Shown: piece after piece, positions 24,735 to 33,273 of the stretch
Layout of the letters: every line of letters begins with the position of its first letter
How positions within the stretch are numbered: position 1 is the stretch's first letter
Program-made: the position numbers and the translations under genes
Notes under the pieces: generated by a model
Told to the model about the DNA's origin: nothing
Database searches by the model: none
What the model saw: only the letters and a program-made list of their open reading frames with translations
Source: Anaerolineae bacterium
Lineage (GTDB): Bacteria > Chloroflexota > Anaerolineae > JAFGEY01
DNA: 40,817 nucleotides
Assembly (NCBI GenBank): GCA_016783145.1
Contig: JADHXD010000029.1
Coordinates: 1-40,817, forward strand
Direction of reading: 5' to 3'

Positions 24735-26507
24735 ATGGACCACAAGAACGTTGCCCGTTCGAAGGCATTGGTTGCCCACGCTTGGGACCACATCAGAGCG
24801 GACATTGAGGCTTCTGATCCCGACGTGGACAGAAAGCAGGTTCCCTTTCTGTCTCGCCTGTACCACGCCATCAACAGGACGATGACGACCATTACGAGGA
24901 AGGTGGTATCGGGCAGAATAGACCCCTTTGCCGGTCTCGTGTCCACCAAGTATGGCCCAGAGATATCACAAGCCGAGTTCCATTACCTTGATCGTGCTAT
25001 CAGAGTGGGATTCTTCCCCATCGCCAGCAATCCACTATGGTGGGGACACATCCTGGTCGCTCTGATGTCTCAAGCTGCTCTCGATCTGGATACCATCGTC
25101 TTTCGGGTCCAGGGCGAGATCAGGTACAAAGACCTGCCAGAGACAGATCGCGTGCCTGTCCGCGATAGGCATGAGATCACAAAGACCGTACTCAGCGAGT
25201 TCTATCCCCTCTTCCGCTACACAGACCTGGGAAGTGAGCCAAACAACGAACGGGAGGGGGCAGATGAGATGCACAGCTACCTCGCTCTGAACCAGGAGAC
25301 GAGTCTGCATATGCACTATCTCTTGGGGATAGAGAGCCAAGAGAGAGTCAGGAAATACCTCAGGCAGCAGTATGAGGTAGCCAAGAGGCACAAGCTAGTC
25401 GATAGTCCCCACCATCAGCTGACCATTGGTTGGATTCAGCGCGGCGAGTACGGGACCAAGATCACGGAAGGAGAGCTAGACGCCCTTTCTGCCTTCGCTC
25501 AGAAAGCAGCCGGGTACCGCGGCCGAATCCACTCGGTTCTGGTTAAAGATCCTCAAATTGATCTTTTGGTTTCCTCTACCTACTATCGCAATACGCACGA
25601 CGCCGCCATCGTGCCTAGAGTGGTTGATGAGCAGGCAAGGGTCCACGGGTTCTACGGCCACCCGCCGATCGACCCCCGAACAGGCAAGCCGTACGACTAC
25701 TCAGAAGAAGAGCACTTTAGGGTCAAGCTGCGTCCAGTGACCGAGAGCATAGCCAATCAGGTGGTAAGGATGTCAGAGAGGATCGGTCGAGGCAAGACCC
25801 TAGTGATCAGCATTGACGGACCGTCTGGTTCCGGCAAGACGACCATCGGGGAAGAGGTGGCCAGGTTCCTCGCGTTGCGCAGCTACGAGTTCGTCCAAGT
25901 CTCCTTTGACATCTTTATGAGGAGCAAGCGCTGGAGAAGCGCCATGGAAAAGAGGATCCTGGGCCAACCTCTGTCGCACGATGAGCGATCCCTCATAGGA
26001 GATATGCTGGAATGGACCCAGCCGACGGGTGTCTATCACGACGAGGAGATCTTTTGGGAAATCAGTGCCAGGGAGGCCTTTGTACAGCAGATCGACCAGT
26101 TCCGTCGCTCCGGAGAGGACAGGCAGACCTTGGTAGTGCGCAACGGCTACGATCGCTTGACCAAGGGGATGCGGGACTTTGCCTTCGAGATCAAGAGAGG
26201 CATGGTCATCATCATAGACGGCAAGTACTGCAACCGAGAGGAACTGGCCTCCTACTATGACATCCACTACAGGCTCTACGACAACCTGGACAGAACCAAA
26301 GCCAAGTTTGAGATGAGGACCAGAGCCTTGAGCCCCGCTACCGCCGACAATCAGATGCGCTTCTTTGACGTCGGCCTCGTTCCCAGCTATTGGGTCTATG
26401 CTGAGAGAACCAAGGGTGCGGTTGACTGGATCATCGACCTTCGTGTCGACGACTGGAGACTGATCGAGCCCTACCAGTTCGAAGGGCTGGAGCAGGATTC
26501 TCTTTGA
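24735..26507 (+). CDS. NadD-like nucleotidyltransferase fused to a P-loop (uridine kinase-like) kinase
   Basis: A 590-residue two-domain protein. Residues 88-310 resemble nicotinate-nucleotide adenylyltransferase-type nucleotidyltransferases: VGFFPIASNPLWWGH (91-105) stands in place of the GxFxPxHxGH motif, RVPVRDRHEITK follows like the RxxM/L helix, and SSTYYRNT (280-287) with IVPRVVDEQARVHGFYG fits the ISSTxIR and HGLY end of the NadD fold. Residues 355-590 are a P-loop kinase with Walker A GPSGSGKT (362-369) and a uridine kinase/phosphoribulokinase-like layout. The order recalls NadR (NMN adenylyltransferase plus ribosylnicotinamide kinase), but the sequence is not NadR. The start at 24735 has GGAGG nine bases upstream; a longer frame overlaps the preceding gene. 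AGG and AGA arginine codons and ATA are frequent, unlike neighbours, suggesting transfer. The substrate is unknown. Confidence 0.85.
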   Translation: MDHKNVARSKALVAHAWDHIRADIEASDPDVDRKQVPFLSRLYHAINRTMTTITRKVVSGRIDPFAGLVSTKYGPEISQAEFHYLDRAIRVGFFPIASNPLWWGHILVALMSQAALDLDTIVFRVQGEIRYKDLPETDRVPVRDRHEITKTVLSEFYPLFRYTDLGSEPNNEREGADEMHSYLALNQETSLHMHYLLGIESQERVRKYLRQQYEVAKRHKLVDSPHHQLTIGWIQRGEYGTKITEGELDALSAFAQKAAGYRGRIHSVLVKDPQIDLLVSSTYYRNTHDAAIVPRVVDEQARVHGFYGHPPIDPRTGKPYDYSEEEHFRVKLRPVTESIANQVVRMSERIGRGKTLVISIDGPSGSGKTTIGEEVARFLALRSYEFVQVSFDIFMRSKRWRSAMEKRILGQPLSHDERSLIGDMLEWTQPTGVYHDEEIFWEISAREAFVQQIDQFRRSGEDRQTLVVRNGYDRLTKGMRDFAFEIKRGMVIIIDGKYCNREELASYYDIHYRLYDNLDRTKAKFEMRTRALSPATADNQMRFFDVGLVPSYWVYAERTKGAVDWIIDLRVDDWRLIEPYQFEGLEQDSL

Positions 26508-26649
26508 GTATCAAGGGAATCCGCTGTCTCGGGTGAACCACTGGAAAGCAAACTCCGTTAGGATCGCCGATCCTTGACCAAGCGGATCTCGTCTACGGAG
26601 ATCGAGGCCCGCTGAAGGAGCATTGGCTCAAACAGAGAGGGAAGGTCAC

Positions 26650-26985
26650 ATGGCATACGACGAAGGCCTGGCAGAGCGTATTCGAGGTGCACTGACCGAG
26701 CTGGGGCCACCTGGGCTCGATGAGAAAAAGATGTTCGGCGGAATCGGGTACATGGTGCGTGGCAATATGGCCTGCGGCGTGCACAGAGACGGGCTCATCG
26801 TCCGCGTCGGCCCCGATCTTTACGAGGCATCCCTTGGCGAGACACATACGAGGGTGTTTGACATGACGGGCCGGCCGATGAAGGGATGGGTAGTGGTAGC
26901 ACCGGATGGGGTTGCCTCCGGCGAGGCTCTCAAGGCCTGGGTCCAAAAGGGCGTCGAGTACACACTCTCACTGCCCGCCAAGTAG
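26650..26985 (+). CDS. TfoX N-terminal domain protein
   Basis: A 111-residue protein that consists of a single TfoX/Sxy N-terminal domain. The marks KKMFGGIGYMVRGNMACGV and LIVRVGPDLYEASL, with a later GRPMKGWVVV, are typical. Stand-alone TfoX_N proteins are common in soil bacteria; only the proteobacterial two-domain forms are known competence regulators, so that role should not be assumed here. The ATG at 26650 follows GGAAGGTC and fits the family start; an upstream in-frame ATG at 26623 adds nine unlikely residues. The 142-base spacer before it (26508-26649) shows no promoter or gene that I can support. Confidence 0.9.
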   Translation: MAYDEGLAERIRGALTELGPPGLDEKKMFGGIGYMVRGNMACGVHRDGLIVRVGPDLYEASLGETHTRVFDMTGRPMKGWVVVAPDGVASGEALKAWVQKGVEYTLSLPAK

Positions 26986-27044
26986 ACGCGGACAAGATAG
27001 GGCGAGGCGAGCAGTGAATCCCCGCTGAAAGGTGTGCCGACGAG

Positions 27045-27578
27045 ATGGAGATCCCAACGATCACAACAACCCGCCTGACCTTACGGGCCTTCGCCGAGAG
27101 CGATGCCGAATCGCTGCACCAGATCCTTAGCGAAGACGGTGTCCTGGAGTACTTTCCCAACACGAGCCCACCCCCGCTCGACGCGGTCCGGCGGTTCATT
27201 TCGCGCCAACTTGCACACTGGCAAGAGCGCGGCTTTGGATGGTGGGCGATCGAGCGGCGCGACAGGCAGGGTCTGATCGGCTGGAGCGGCCTGCAGCACC
27301 TCCCGGAGACGGACGAGGTCGAGATCGCCTACTTGCTGGGCAGAACGTTCTGGGGAAAGGGGCTGGCGACCGAGGCGGCGAAGGCTGGCCTGCGCTATGG
27401 CTTCGAGCAGGCCGGTCTGGAGCACATCGTCGCCATCGTGCACGTCGATAACGGGGCATCGCAGCGCGTCGCCCAAAAGCTGAGCATGGGCTTTGTGGAT
27501 CGGTCCCGTTACTTTGGCATCGACTGCCATCGCTACGCGATCGAGCGCTCACACTTTGCGGCCGAGGTCAAACCCTAG
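27045..27578 (+). CDS. GNAT family N-acetyltransferase (RimJ/RimL-like)
   Basis: A 177-residue acetyltransferase of the GNAT fold, in the Acetyltransf_3 group with RimJ/RimL. The start TITTTRLTLRAFAESDAES is typical of this group. The acetyl-CoA loop is seen as LLGRTFWGKGLATEAAKAGL, corresponding to the motif A Q/R-x-x-G-x-G/A, and the following HIVAIVHVDNGASQRVAQKLSMGF is the usual end. It transfers acetyl to an amine; the acceptor is not readable. GAAAGGTG lies about 11 bases upstream. The short spacer before it (26986-27044) holds nothing clear. Confidence 0.93.
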   Translation: MEIPTITTTRLTLRAFAESDAESLHQILSEDGVLEYFPNTSPPPLDAVRRFISRQLAHWQERGFGWWAIERRDRQGLIGWSGLQHLPETDEVEIAYLLGRTFWGKGLATEAAKAGLRYGFEQAGLEHIVAIVHVDNGASQRVAQKLSMGFVDRSRYFGIDCHRYAIERSHFAAEVKP

Positions 27579-27662
27579 AACACGGCAGGCCATTCCCCTC
27601 TCTGGTGCGAGCTGGCCCGGCCCGTATGAGGAGACCGCCCGCCCCAGGCACGCCCGGGTCAC

Positions 27663-27691
27663 TTGCATCCTGAGGGCAAAAATGGTATAAC
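27663..27691 (+). promoter_or_regulatory. Promoter of the second GT39-type gene
   Basis: TTGCAT (27663-27668), a 17-base spacer and TATAAC (27686-27691), with an extended -10 TGG directly before it. The leader to the ATG at 27768 would be about 70 bases. The remaining spacer after the acetyltransferase shows no further feature. Confidence 0.7.
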
Positions 27692-27767
27692 CTCAGAGCC
27701 CAGGTGCGGCGCACGTTGCCGGTGCGTGGCGCCTCGCGGCACCCGGGACCGTTACCTTTACCACCGT

Positions 27768-29687
27768 ATGACCGAGCGACCGATGCGTCGACAAAACTGG
27801 AGCAACCTCAGCATCCTGACCATCCTGCTGATCGCCTTTGCCCTGCGGCTGTATCGTCTCGACCAGCAGTCCTTTGCCTTTGACGAGGGATGGACCAGCT
27901 ATGCCATCCATCACTCCTGGACAGAGATGTGGCGGGTGCTCACGCCTGACAACCACCCGCCCCTGTCCTATGTGCTGATCAAGGCCTTTGCCGAACTGGC
28001 TGGATACGGGGACTTTGGCGTGCGCTCCTTCTCCGTCGGCTGCGGGATGGCGCTGATCGCGGGGGTCTACGCCCTGGGTAGACGGCTGGGCGGGGGTGTC
28101 GGCGGTCTATCGGCCGCCGCGTTCGCCACGTGCTCGCCGCTGCTCATCTACTATGCGCAAGAAGCACGTATGTACAGCCTCCTCATGGCCCTGGCCGTGC
28201 TCTCAACCTACGGCTTGGCACGCCTCATCGATGCCCCACGCGACCGGCGCTGGTGGGCCCTCTACGCCGTGACCGCATGCGGGGCGCTGTACACACACTA
28301 CTTTGCGGCGCTGCTCATCCTGGCTCAGAGCGTGGTCGCCTTGATCGGCCTGACCGCACGCAGGCAGGCTCGGTGGCTGGGGAGGTGGTTTCTGGGACAG
28401 GGAGCCATCTTGATACTCTATCTGCCCTGGCTGCCCACAGCCGTCCGGCAAGTGCTCATTGGCCAGGGTACGTGGTGGCGTATGCCCCTCCCCACCTCTG
28501 TGATCCTGAAGGACATCTGGCGTTTTTTCATCCTCGGGCCGCGCCGGCCGATGGGCGTGCCCGTGTTCGGAACGCTGATGGGAAGCGTGGCCCTGGCTGT
28601 CCTGGTCGCGGTGCTCCTCGGATGGCGGCGAGACGCCGTATCGTGGTCTCTGGCGCTGGTCACGTTCGTCGTGCCGGTCGGCGCAGTCGTGCTGATCGGC
28701 AGCAATCTACCCATCTACACCGATCGCTATGCGCTGGTTGCCGCGCCAGGACTGGCCCTGATCGTGGGCTTGGGCGCGTCTGCTTGCTGGAATGCACTGC
28801 CAGGAAAGCGGGCGTGGATAGGGCGCGGGGCAGGCATCGTCGTGCTGGCCTCGGCACTGATCGCCCCCCTGCCGCAGTTGAATGCCGTCTATCACGACCC
28901 GGCGTATTGGCGCGAGGATTTCCGCCGCGCCGCCCAGTTCTTGATGGACAAGTCTGAACCGGGAGACACGGTAGTCCTCGTCGGAAGCTCGCAGCCAATC
29001 ATGCAGTACTACCGGGGGCCGGCGGAGGTGCTCATCTTTCCACAGGAGGGGGACAGCGTGCAAGATGAGCAGGAGGTCGTCTCCTCGCTGCGCAAGCACG
29101 TGAATCCCGGGCGGGACGTGCGCGTGGTCATGTACAGTTGGCCGACCGTCGATCCGCAGGCGCTGGTCGAGGGCCAACTGCGCACGAACTGCGAACTGCG
29201 CGGAGAGCACTGGCAGTCGGAGACCGGGCAGCGCCCGATCCGGGTGATGAACTTTGGGGCCTGCGATGCCGACTTTGTGGTCGAGCCACGCGATCCGATC
29301 GACGCGATATGGGGAGACCAGGTGGCCTTGAGGGCGTACCGGCTGGATCACTTTGCGCCGGGCAGGTTGGCGCACGTCGTCATGTGGTGGCAGACACTGC
29401 GGCATCCCGACCAGGACTACAGCGTCTTTGTTCACCTTCTGGACGCGCAGGGACAGATGATCAAGCAGTTCGACAAGCTGCCCCTCAGCGACTTTTATCC
29501 GATGCGCGCATGGCCGCTGCAGGCCGATCAGCGGGACGATTACCCGCTGTACATCCGCCCCCAGGCAGACCTGGAGGGCGCGTGGCTGGCGATCGGCTTG
29601 TACGATAGCCGGACCGAGCAGCGGTTGCCCGTGAGCAAGGACGGCATCCCCGTCGGAGACTATCTCCGCATTCCGCTGGCAAGGTGA
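27768..29687 (+). CDS. GT39-type membrane glycosyltransferase
   Basis: A 639-residue polytopic protein related to the one at 22667. The same landmarks occur in the same order: RLYRLDQQSFAFDEGWTSY with an acidic pair in the first outer loop, TPDNHPPLSYVLIKAFAEL, YYAQEARMYSLLMALAVLSTY, and YTHYFAALLI. About 10-11 membrane segments fill residues 15-375; a soluble C-terminal region of about 260 residues ends with a beta-sandwich (DYSVFVHLLDAQGQMIKQFDKLP and WLAIGLYDSRTEQRLPV). It is probably a polyprenyl-phosphate sugar transferase acting at the outer membrane face. The start at 27768 is the first ATG after the promoter that keeps the family's N-terminus; an ATG at 27783 is also possible. Confidence 0.9.
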   Translation: MTERPMRRQNWSNLSILTILLIAFALRLYRLDQQSFAFDEGWTSYAIHHSWTEMWRVLTPDNHPPLSYVLIKAFAELAGYGDFGVRSFSVGCGMALIAGVYALGRRLGGGVGGLSAAAFATCSPLLIYYAQEARMYSLLMALAVLSTYGLARLIDAPRDRRWWALYAVTACGALYTHYFAALLILAQSVVALIGLTARRQARWLGRWFLGQGAILILYLPWLPTAVRQVLIGQGTWWRMPLPTSVILKDIWRFFILGPRRPMGVPVFGTLMGSVALAVLVAVLLGWRRDAVSWSLALVTFVVPVGAVVLIGSNLPIYTDRYALVAAPGLALIVGLGASACWNALPGKRAWIGRGAGIVVLASALIAPLPQLNAVYHDPAYWREDFRRAAQFLMDKSEPGDTVVLVGSSQPIMQYYRGPAEVLIFPQEGDSVQDEQEVVSSLRKHVNPGRDVRVVMYSWPTVDPQALVEGQLRTNCELRGEHWQSETGQRPIRVMNFGACDADFVVEPRDPIDAIWGDQVALRAYRLDHFAPGRLAHVVMWWQTLRHPDQDYSVFVHLLDAQGQMIKQFDKLPLSDFYPMRAWPLQADQRDDYPLYIRPQADLEGAWLAIGLYDSRTEQRLPVSKDGIPVGDYLRIPLAR

Positions 29688-29738
29688 TCCCCCCAGAGCC
29701 TCCGCGACCTTTGGGGAAAGAGAGAGCGTTGCGCACCT

Positions 29739-30620
29739 ATGGACACGATAGACCGAACCTGGATCACCACACGGCGAGAGATGCGCTATCGCCGGACGCC
29801 GGAGCTGCGCGTTCAGACCCCAGATGAAGCGCTGGCGTTCGTGAACGACGTGGGCTTTTGCCATTTCTGGCCGATCAAGGGGATCGAGACGCCCAACCTG
29901 TTCCACGCGATCGCCGGTCGCGTGCGCGCCGTGCCCAACGAGCACGCCGACCCGGACATCAGCAAGTGCTGGGGGTGGAAGGACCAGGCGCTGGGGAAGA
30001 GGATCTGGTACTATGGCAAGCTGCTGCGCAGGCGGGCCACGCTGGCTTCGCTGGACCTCCTACCGGCGTTCTATGCCTGCACCGAGAACTATGGGGATCT
30101 CGAAGACTACCTGGAGGAATACCGGTCGGGCACGATGACCGCCGAAGCTCGGCGGATCTATGAGGCCATCCTCGAGAGCGGCCCGCTGGATACGGTGCGC
30201 CTGCGGCGAGAGTCACGCATGGCCGCCGAGAGCGCCAAGGCCCGCTTTGAGCGGGCGCTTGTCGAGCTGCAGATAGGGCTCAAGGTGCTGCCGATCGGCG
30301 TTGCGGAAGCGGGCGCCTGGCGATATGCGTTCATCTATGAGATCGTGCAGCGGCACTACCCCGACCTGCCGGAGGTGGCGCGGCGGATCGTGCAGAGCGA
30401 GGCCCGTCGAACGTTGGTGCGGCAGTACGTAGACAATGTCATCGCCGTGGAGCAGGGCATGATCCGCAAGGTCTTTCACGTCCTCAATTGGGCGCCAGCC
30501 GAACTGGATCGCACGATCCAGGCCCTGATCGATGAAGGGGCCATCCGCTGGGTGCGGATCAAGGGCGAGGATCAGCCGCAGTTACTGTCTCTACGCGCTC
30601 TGGAAGCCATCCGAGAGTAG
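29739..30620 (+). CDS. AlkZ-related winged-helix protein
   Basis: A 293-residue protein that resembles the AlkZ-related branch of the HTH_42/YcaQ superfamily. YcaQ/AlkZ enzymes are DNA glycosylases that unhook interstrand crosslinks or remove bulky alkyl adducts. Visible parts are ALAFVNDVGFCHFWPIKGIE, SKCWGWKDQALGKRIWYYGKLLRRRATL, a central winged-helix stretch (RRIYEAILESGPLDTVRLRRES, FERALVELQIGLKVLPIGV), and a C-terminal one (DRTIQALIDEGAIRW). The Gln-x-Gln catalytic motif of E. coli YcaQ is not evident, so repair activity is inference. It starts 51 bases after the glycosyltransferase; the ribosome site is only a loose purine stretch. Confidence 0.8.
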   Translation: MDTIDRTWITTRREMRYRRTPELRVQTPDEALAFVNDVGFCHFWPIKGIETPNLFHAIAGRVRAVPNEHADPDISKCWGWKDQALGKRIWYYGKLLRRRATLASLDLLPAFYACTENYGDLEDYLEEYRSGTMTAEARRIYEAILESGPLDTVRLRRESRMAAESAKARFERALVELQIGLKVLPIGVAEAGAWRYAFIYEIVQRHYPDLPEVARRIVQSEARRTLVRQYVDNVIAVEQGMIRKVFHVLNWAPAELDRTIQALIDEGAIRWVRIKGEDQPQLLSLRALEAIRE

Positions 30621-30685
30621 AACGCCTCTCGTTCCAAGGTCGCTGGCCCGGGCGGCTCCCCTCGCATCCGCGCCTTGCCGGCAGC

Positions 30686-30706
30686 GCGCCCGGATCCACC
30701 GGGCGC
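30686..30706. other. GC-rich hairpin between AlkZ-related and flavodoxin genes
   Basis: GCGCCCGG (30686-30693) and CCGGGCGC (30699-30706) form a perfect 8-bp stem with the loop ATCCA. It lies 66 bases after the AlkZ-related stop. No T run follows, so it may be a transcript-end stabiliser rather than an intrinsic terminator. Confidence 0.4.
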
Positions 30707-30751
30707 ACCGGAGGAGCCCTCCTTACACACAGATCGCGAAAGGACACAAAG

Positions 30752-31282
30752 ATGGACAAGATTCTGATCGTCTATGCAACCTGGACCGGGGCCACGCGCA
30801 GCGTGGCGGAAGCCATTGGCGACGTCTTGCGCCACACAGGCGCACAGGTCGACGTCTGTCGTGCCCGAGAGGCCAGGGACACTGGCCCATACCGGGCCGT
30901 GATCGTGGGCACGTCAGTGCACATGGGGATGCTGCCACGGGAGATCGTTCGCTTTGTCAAGGGCCATCGCAAGGCACTGGGCCAGGTGCCGGTAGCCTAC
31001 TTTTGCGTCTGCCTGGCGATGGCCGAGGGCACAGAGGAGAGCCGCGGCACGGCGGCAGGCTATCTTGACCGTCTGCGCAAGGCCGCGCCAGACGTCGAGC
31101 CCGTGGATGTGGGGCTCTTTGCCGGTGCGGTGTTGGCCGACACAGAAGAGTTCAAACGCCTCTTCCCGCTGCTGAGAATCCCCGCCAGGGCCATGGCCGA
31201 ACAACCGGATCACCGCGATTGGGAAGCCATTCGCGCCTGGGCCGAGGGACTGCGGCCCAAGCTGTTCGAGACAACACCCTGA
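30752..31282 (+). CDS. Flavodoxin-domain protein (HemG-like)
   Basis: A 176-residue FMN-binding protein of the flavodoxin_5 type. The N-terminal phosphate loop ILIVYATWTGATRSVAEAIG is typical, and YRAVIVGTSVHMGMLPREIVRFVK matches the second flavin loop region seen in menaquinone-dependent protoporphyrinogen oxidase HemG. VPVAYFCVCLA is the next strand. Proteins like this are often electron carriers; protoporphyrinogen oxidase activity cannot be assumed without a haem locus, and none is here. AAAGGA lies eight bases before the ATG. A second flavodoxin is encoded at 32784, beyond two membrane proteins. Confidence 0.9.
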   Translation: MDKILIVYATWTGATRSVAEAIGDVLRHTGAQVDVCRAREARDTGPYRAVIVGTSVHMGMLPREIVRFVKGHRKALGQVPVAYFCVCLAMAEGTEESRGTAAGYLDRLRKAAPDVEPVDVGLFAGAVLADTEEFKRLFPLLRIPARAMAEQPDHRDWEAIRAWAEGLRPKLFETTP

Positions 31283-31392
31283 TCCCATCAGACACCGTCT
31301 GGCGCGCTCGACCCAAATCGCGTCATTCCTACGTAGAGTTACTGGTGTGCCGGTCGTCCCGGCATAGCATCTGATCTGGCAAGGGGTTGACA

Positions 31393-32232
31393 GTGAATAT
31401 GAGACCATCCAGCAAGAGGCCCTCGCCCGCCAGCCTACCGCTGACGCATACCCTCACGCTCTCGTACGTGTTCTCTCTTGTCGCCGCTCTGACCATGGCC
31501 GTCGCGTCCGCCGCCGGTCTCCTGTACTCGACTCGCATCTATCCGACAGATGAGCTGCTCCAGTCGTTCGTGGCCAATGACGTGGTCAATCTCGTCATCG
31601 GCCTGCCCATCCTGCTCGGCTCAATGTGGCTCACGCGCCGAGAAAAGCTGGTCGGTCTGCTCTTTTGGCCCGGGGCGTTGATGTATGTGCTGTACAACTA
31701 CATCGCCTATGTTTTCGGCACGCCACCGAGTTGGGCGTCTTTGTTGTATCTGACTCTTGTCGTGTCAAGTGCGTACACATTGATTGCACTCGTCGCAAGT
31801 ATCGACGGGGTAGCAGTCCAACAACACCTCGCCGGCGCTGTACGCGAAAAGCTGTCAGGGGGAGTATTAGTTGGGTTGGCTGCCGTGATCCTCTTGCGCG
31901 TGGTGGGCGTGATCGGCAGTGCGACCATCGGCCAGACGGCGATCCCGGCAGCAGAATGGTCCGTCCTGATTTCCGATTTCCTGTTGACGCCTGCCTGGGT
32001 CATTGGCGGTGTGCTGCTTTGGCAGCGTAAGGCATTGGGCTATGTGTCAGGCGCGGGCCTGCTCTTCCAGACCAGCATGCTGTTCATCGGATTGATCGGT
32101 TTCTTGCTCTTACAGCCGCTCTTGACCCGTGCACCGTTCGCGTTGGCCGATGTGGTCGTGGTCTCGATCATGGGACTGATCTGCTTTATCCCTTTCGGGC
32201 TCTTTGTGCGCGGCGTTTTGTCAAGAGGGTAA
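31393..32232 (+). CDS. Polytopic membrane protein of unknown function
   Basis: About 279 residues with seven or eight hydrophobic segments and a polar N-terminal tail (RPSSKRPSPAS). Segments include YVFSLVAALTMAVASAAGLLY, LVIGLPILLGSMWL, LLFWPGALMYVLYNYIAYVFG and MLFIGLIGFLLLQPLL. I do not recognise a named family; no conserved histidine, cysteine or nucleotide-binding motif is evident. The start is uncertain: GTG at 31393 has AAGGGG six bases upstream, while TTG at 31387 and ATG at 31399 are also in frame. The next membrane protein starts five bases after its stop, so the two are probably one transcription unit. The 110-base spacer before it shows no clear promoter. Confidence 0.75.
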   Translation: MNMRPSSKRPSPASLPLTHTLTLSYVFSLVAALTMAVASAAGLLYSTRIYPTDELLQSFVANDVVNLVIGLPILLGSMWLTRREKLVGLLFWPGALMYVLYNYIAYVFGTPPSWASLLYLTLVVSSAYTLIALVASIDGVAVQQHLAGAVREKLSGGVLVGLAAVILLRVVGVIGSATIGQTAIPAAEWSVLISDFLLTPAWVIGGVLLWQRKALGYVSGAGLLFQTSMLFIGLIGFLLLQPLLTRAPFALADVVVVSIMGLICFIPFGLFVRGVLSRG

Positions 32233-32237
32233 TCACT

Positions 32238-32648
32238 GTGACACATCCACCTGCAATGGCGAACGAGATGCGCATCAACTCACAAGTTCTGGGTATTGGG
32301 TTCCTTTTTACCCTCAAGTTTCTTTCCGGGATTTGGCTGACCCGTTCTGGCAAGCCGTACAATGCGGTCATACTGGCGGTCCACAAGATCATCTCGCTGC
32401 TGACGGTGGTCTTGATCGCCGTAGCGGTTCGCCGTTGGGGCCGGGGTGTGGGCATGGGCGCCGTTGAGATCGGTGCGATCGTCGTCACCGGGGTACTGTT
32501 TCTCTTGACGATCCTTTCGGGTGGCTTGCTGAGCACCGACAGGCCGACACAGGCGGCGATCCTGGTCGTCCACAGGGCCACACCATTCCTGACCGTGCTC
32601 TCCACAGCCGTGACGATCTATCTTGTGCTACAGTGGGCCCCACAATAG
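32238..32648 (+). CDS. Four-helix membrane protein with paired histidines, unknown function
   Basis: A 136-residue protein with four predicted membrane segments: GIGFLFTLKFLSGIWL, KIISLLTVVLIAVAV, IGAIVVTGVLFLLTILSGG and FLTVLSTAVTIYLVLQW. Segments 2 and 4 are each preceded by a similar element, ILAVHKIISLLTV and ILVVHRATPFLTV, suggesting an internal duplication of a two-helix unit with one histidine per copy. Paired histidines in a four-helix bundle can bind haem, but this is only a guess. The GTG start at 32238 follows an AGAGGG stretch and lies five bases after the upstream stop. An internal ATG at 32256 is an alternative. Confidence 0.75.
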   Translation: MTHPPAMANEMRINSQVLGIGFLFTLKFLSGIWLTRSGKPYNAVILAVHKIISLLTVVLIAVAVRRWGRGVGMGAVEIGAIVVTGVLFLLTILSGGLLSTDRPTQAAILVVHRATPFLTVLSTAVTIYLVLQWAPQ

Positions 32649-32783
32649 CGCCAAGCGGACCGCGTATGCGCCGCACGGATACGTGGCGTGTTTCCAGAAT
32701 CGGCACCACAATGGGGTCCCCCACTAACCGGTCGCGTCCGTTGCGTGTACCCGTGCGTTGTGAATGGGGGAGGAGAGAGAGAA

Positions 32784-33248
32784 ATGGACATCGGCATCGT
32801 CGTCTATTCCCAGACCGGCCACACGCTCTCTGTCGCTGCAAAGCTACAGGAGGCACTGTCGACGGCCGGACACAAGGTGAACCTGGAGCGGATAGAGGTG
32901 GCCGGGCCGGTGAGACTGCGTGCAGTGAACGCCCTACTCAAGACAAGGCCCGAGATCGACGCATACGACGCCCTGGTGTTCGGCTCCCCCGTGCAGGGAG
33001 GGACTCCGGCACCGCCCATGATGGATTATCTGGAGCAGATCGCATCGCTGCAATGGAAAACCGTCGCCTGTTTGGTGACCGGCGTTTTCCCTGCCGGGTG
33101 GGGTCGCAACCAAACTATCGCCCAGATGAGAGTGGTCTGCGAATCCAAAGGCGCGACAGTGTGCGGCTCAGGGAGCGTGGGCTGGTTGTCCTTGGGTCGC
33201 AGGCGACAGATTGCCGAGGTTGTGGATAGCTTGAGCAGATTGTTCTAG
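32784..33248 (+). CDS. Flavodoxin family protein
   Basis: A 154-residue flavodoxin. The FMN phosphate loop is IGIVVYSQTGHTLSVAAKLQ, and the second loop region is ALVFGSPVQGGTPAPPMMDYL; KTVACLVTGVFPAGWG is the third strand. It is a likely small electron-transfer protein. The start at 32784 has GGGAGGAG upstream. The preceding spacer (32649-32783) shows no gene. It is the last gene of a flavodoxin - membrane protein - membrane protein - flavodoxin run, and converges with the GH43-GH3 gene, with 25 bases between stops. Confidence 0.92.
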   Translation: MDIGIVVYSQTGHTLSVAAKLQEALSTAGHKVNLERIEVAGPVRLRAVNALLKTRPEIDAYDALVFGSPVQGGTPAPPMMDYLEQIASLQWKTVACLVTGVFPAGWGRNQTIAQMRVVCESKGATVCGSGSVGWLSLGRRRQIAEVVDSLSRLF

Positions 33249-33273
33249 GGCCTTGAAGGCCAATCCCCGCCTT

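Noticed and set aside
31386..31391. TTGACA just before the membrane protein start
   Set aside because: A matching -10 would fall inside the coding sequence, so it is probably chance.
33250..33262. Small palindrome GGCCTTGAAGGCC between convergent genes
   Set aside because: A 6-bp stem with a one-base loop cannot form a stable terminator, and there is no T run.
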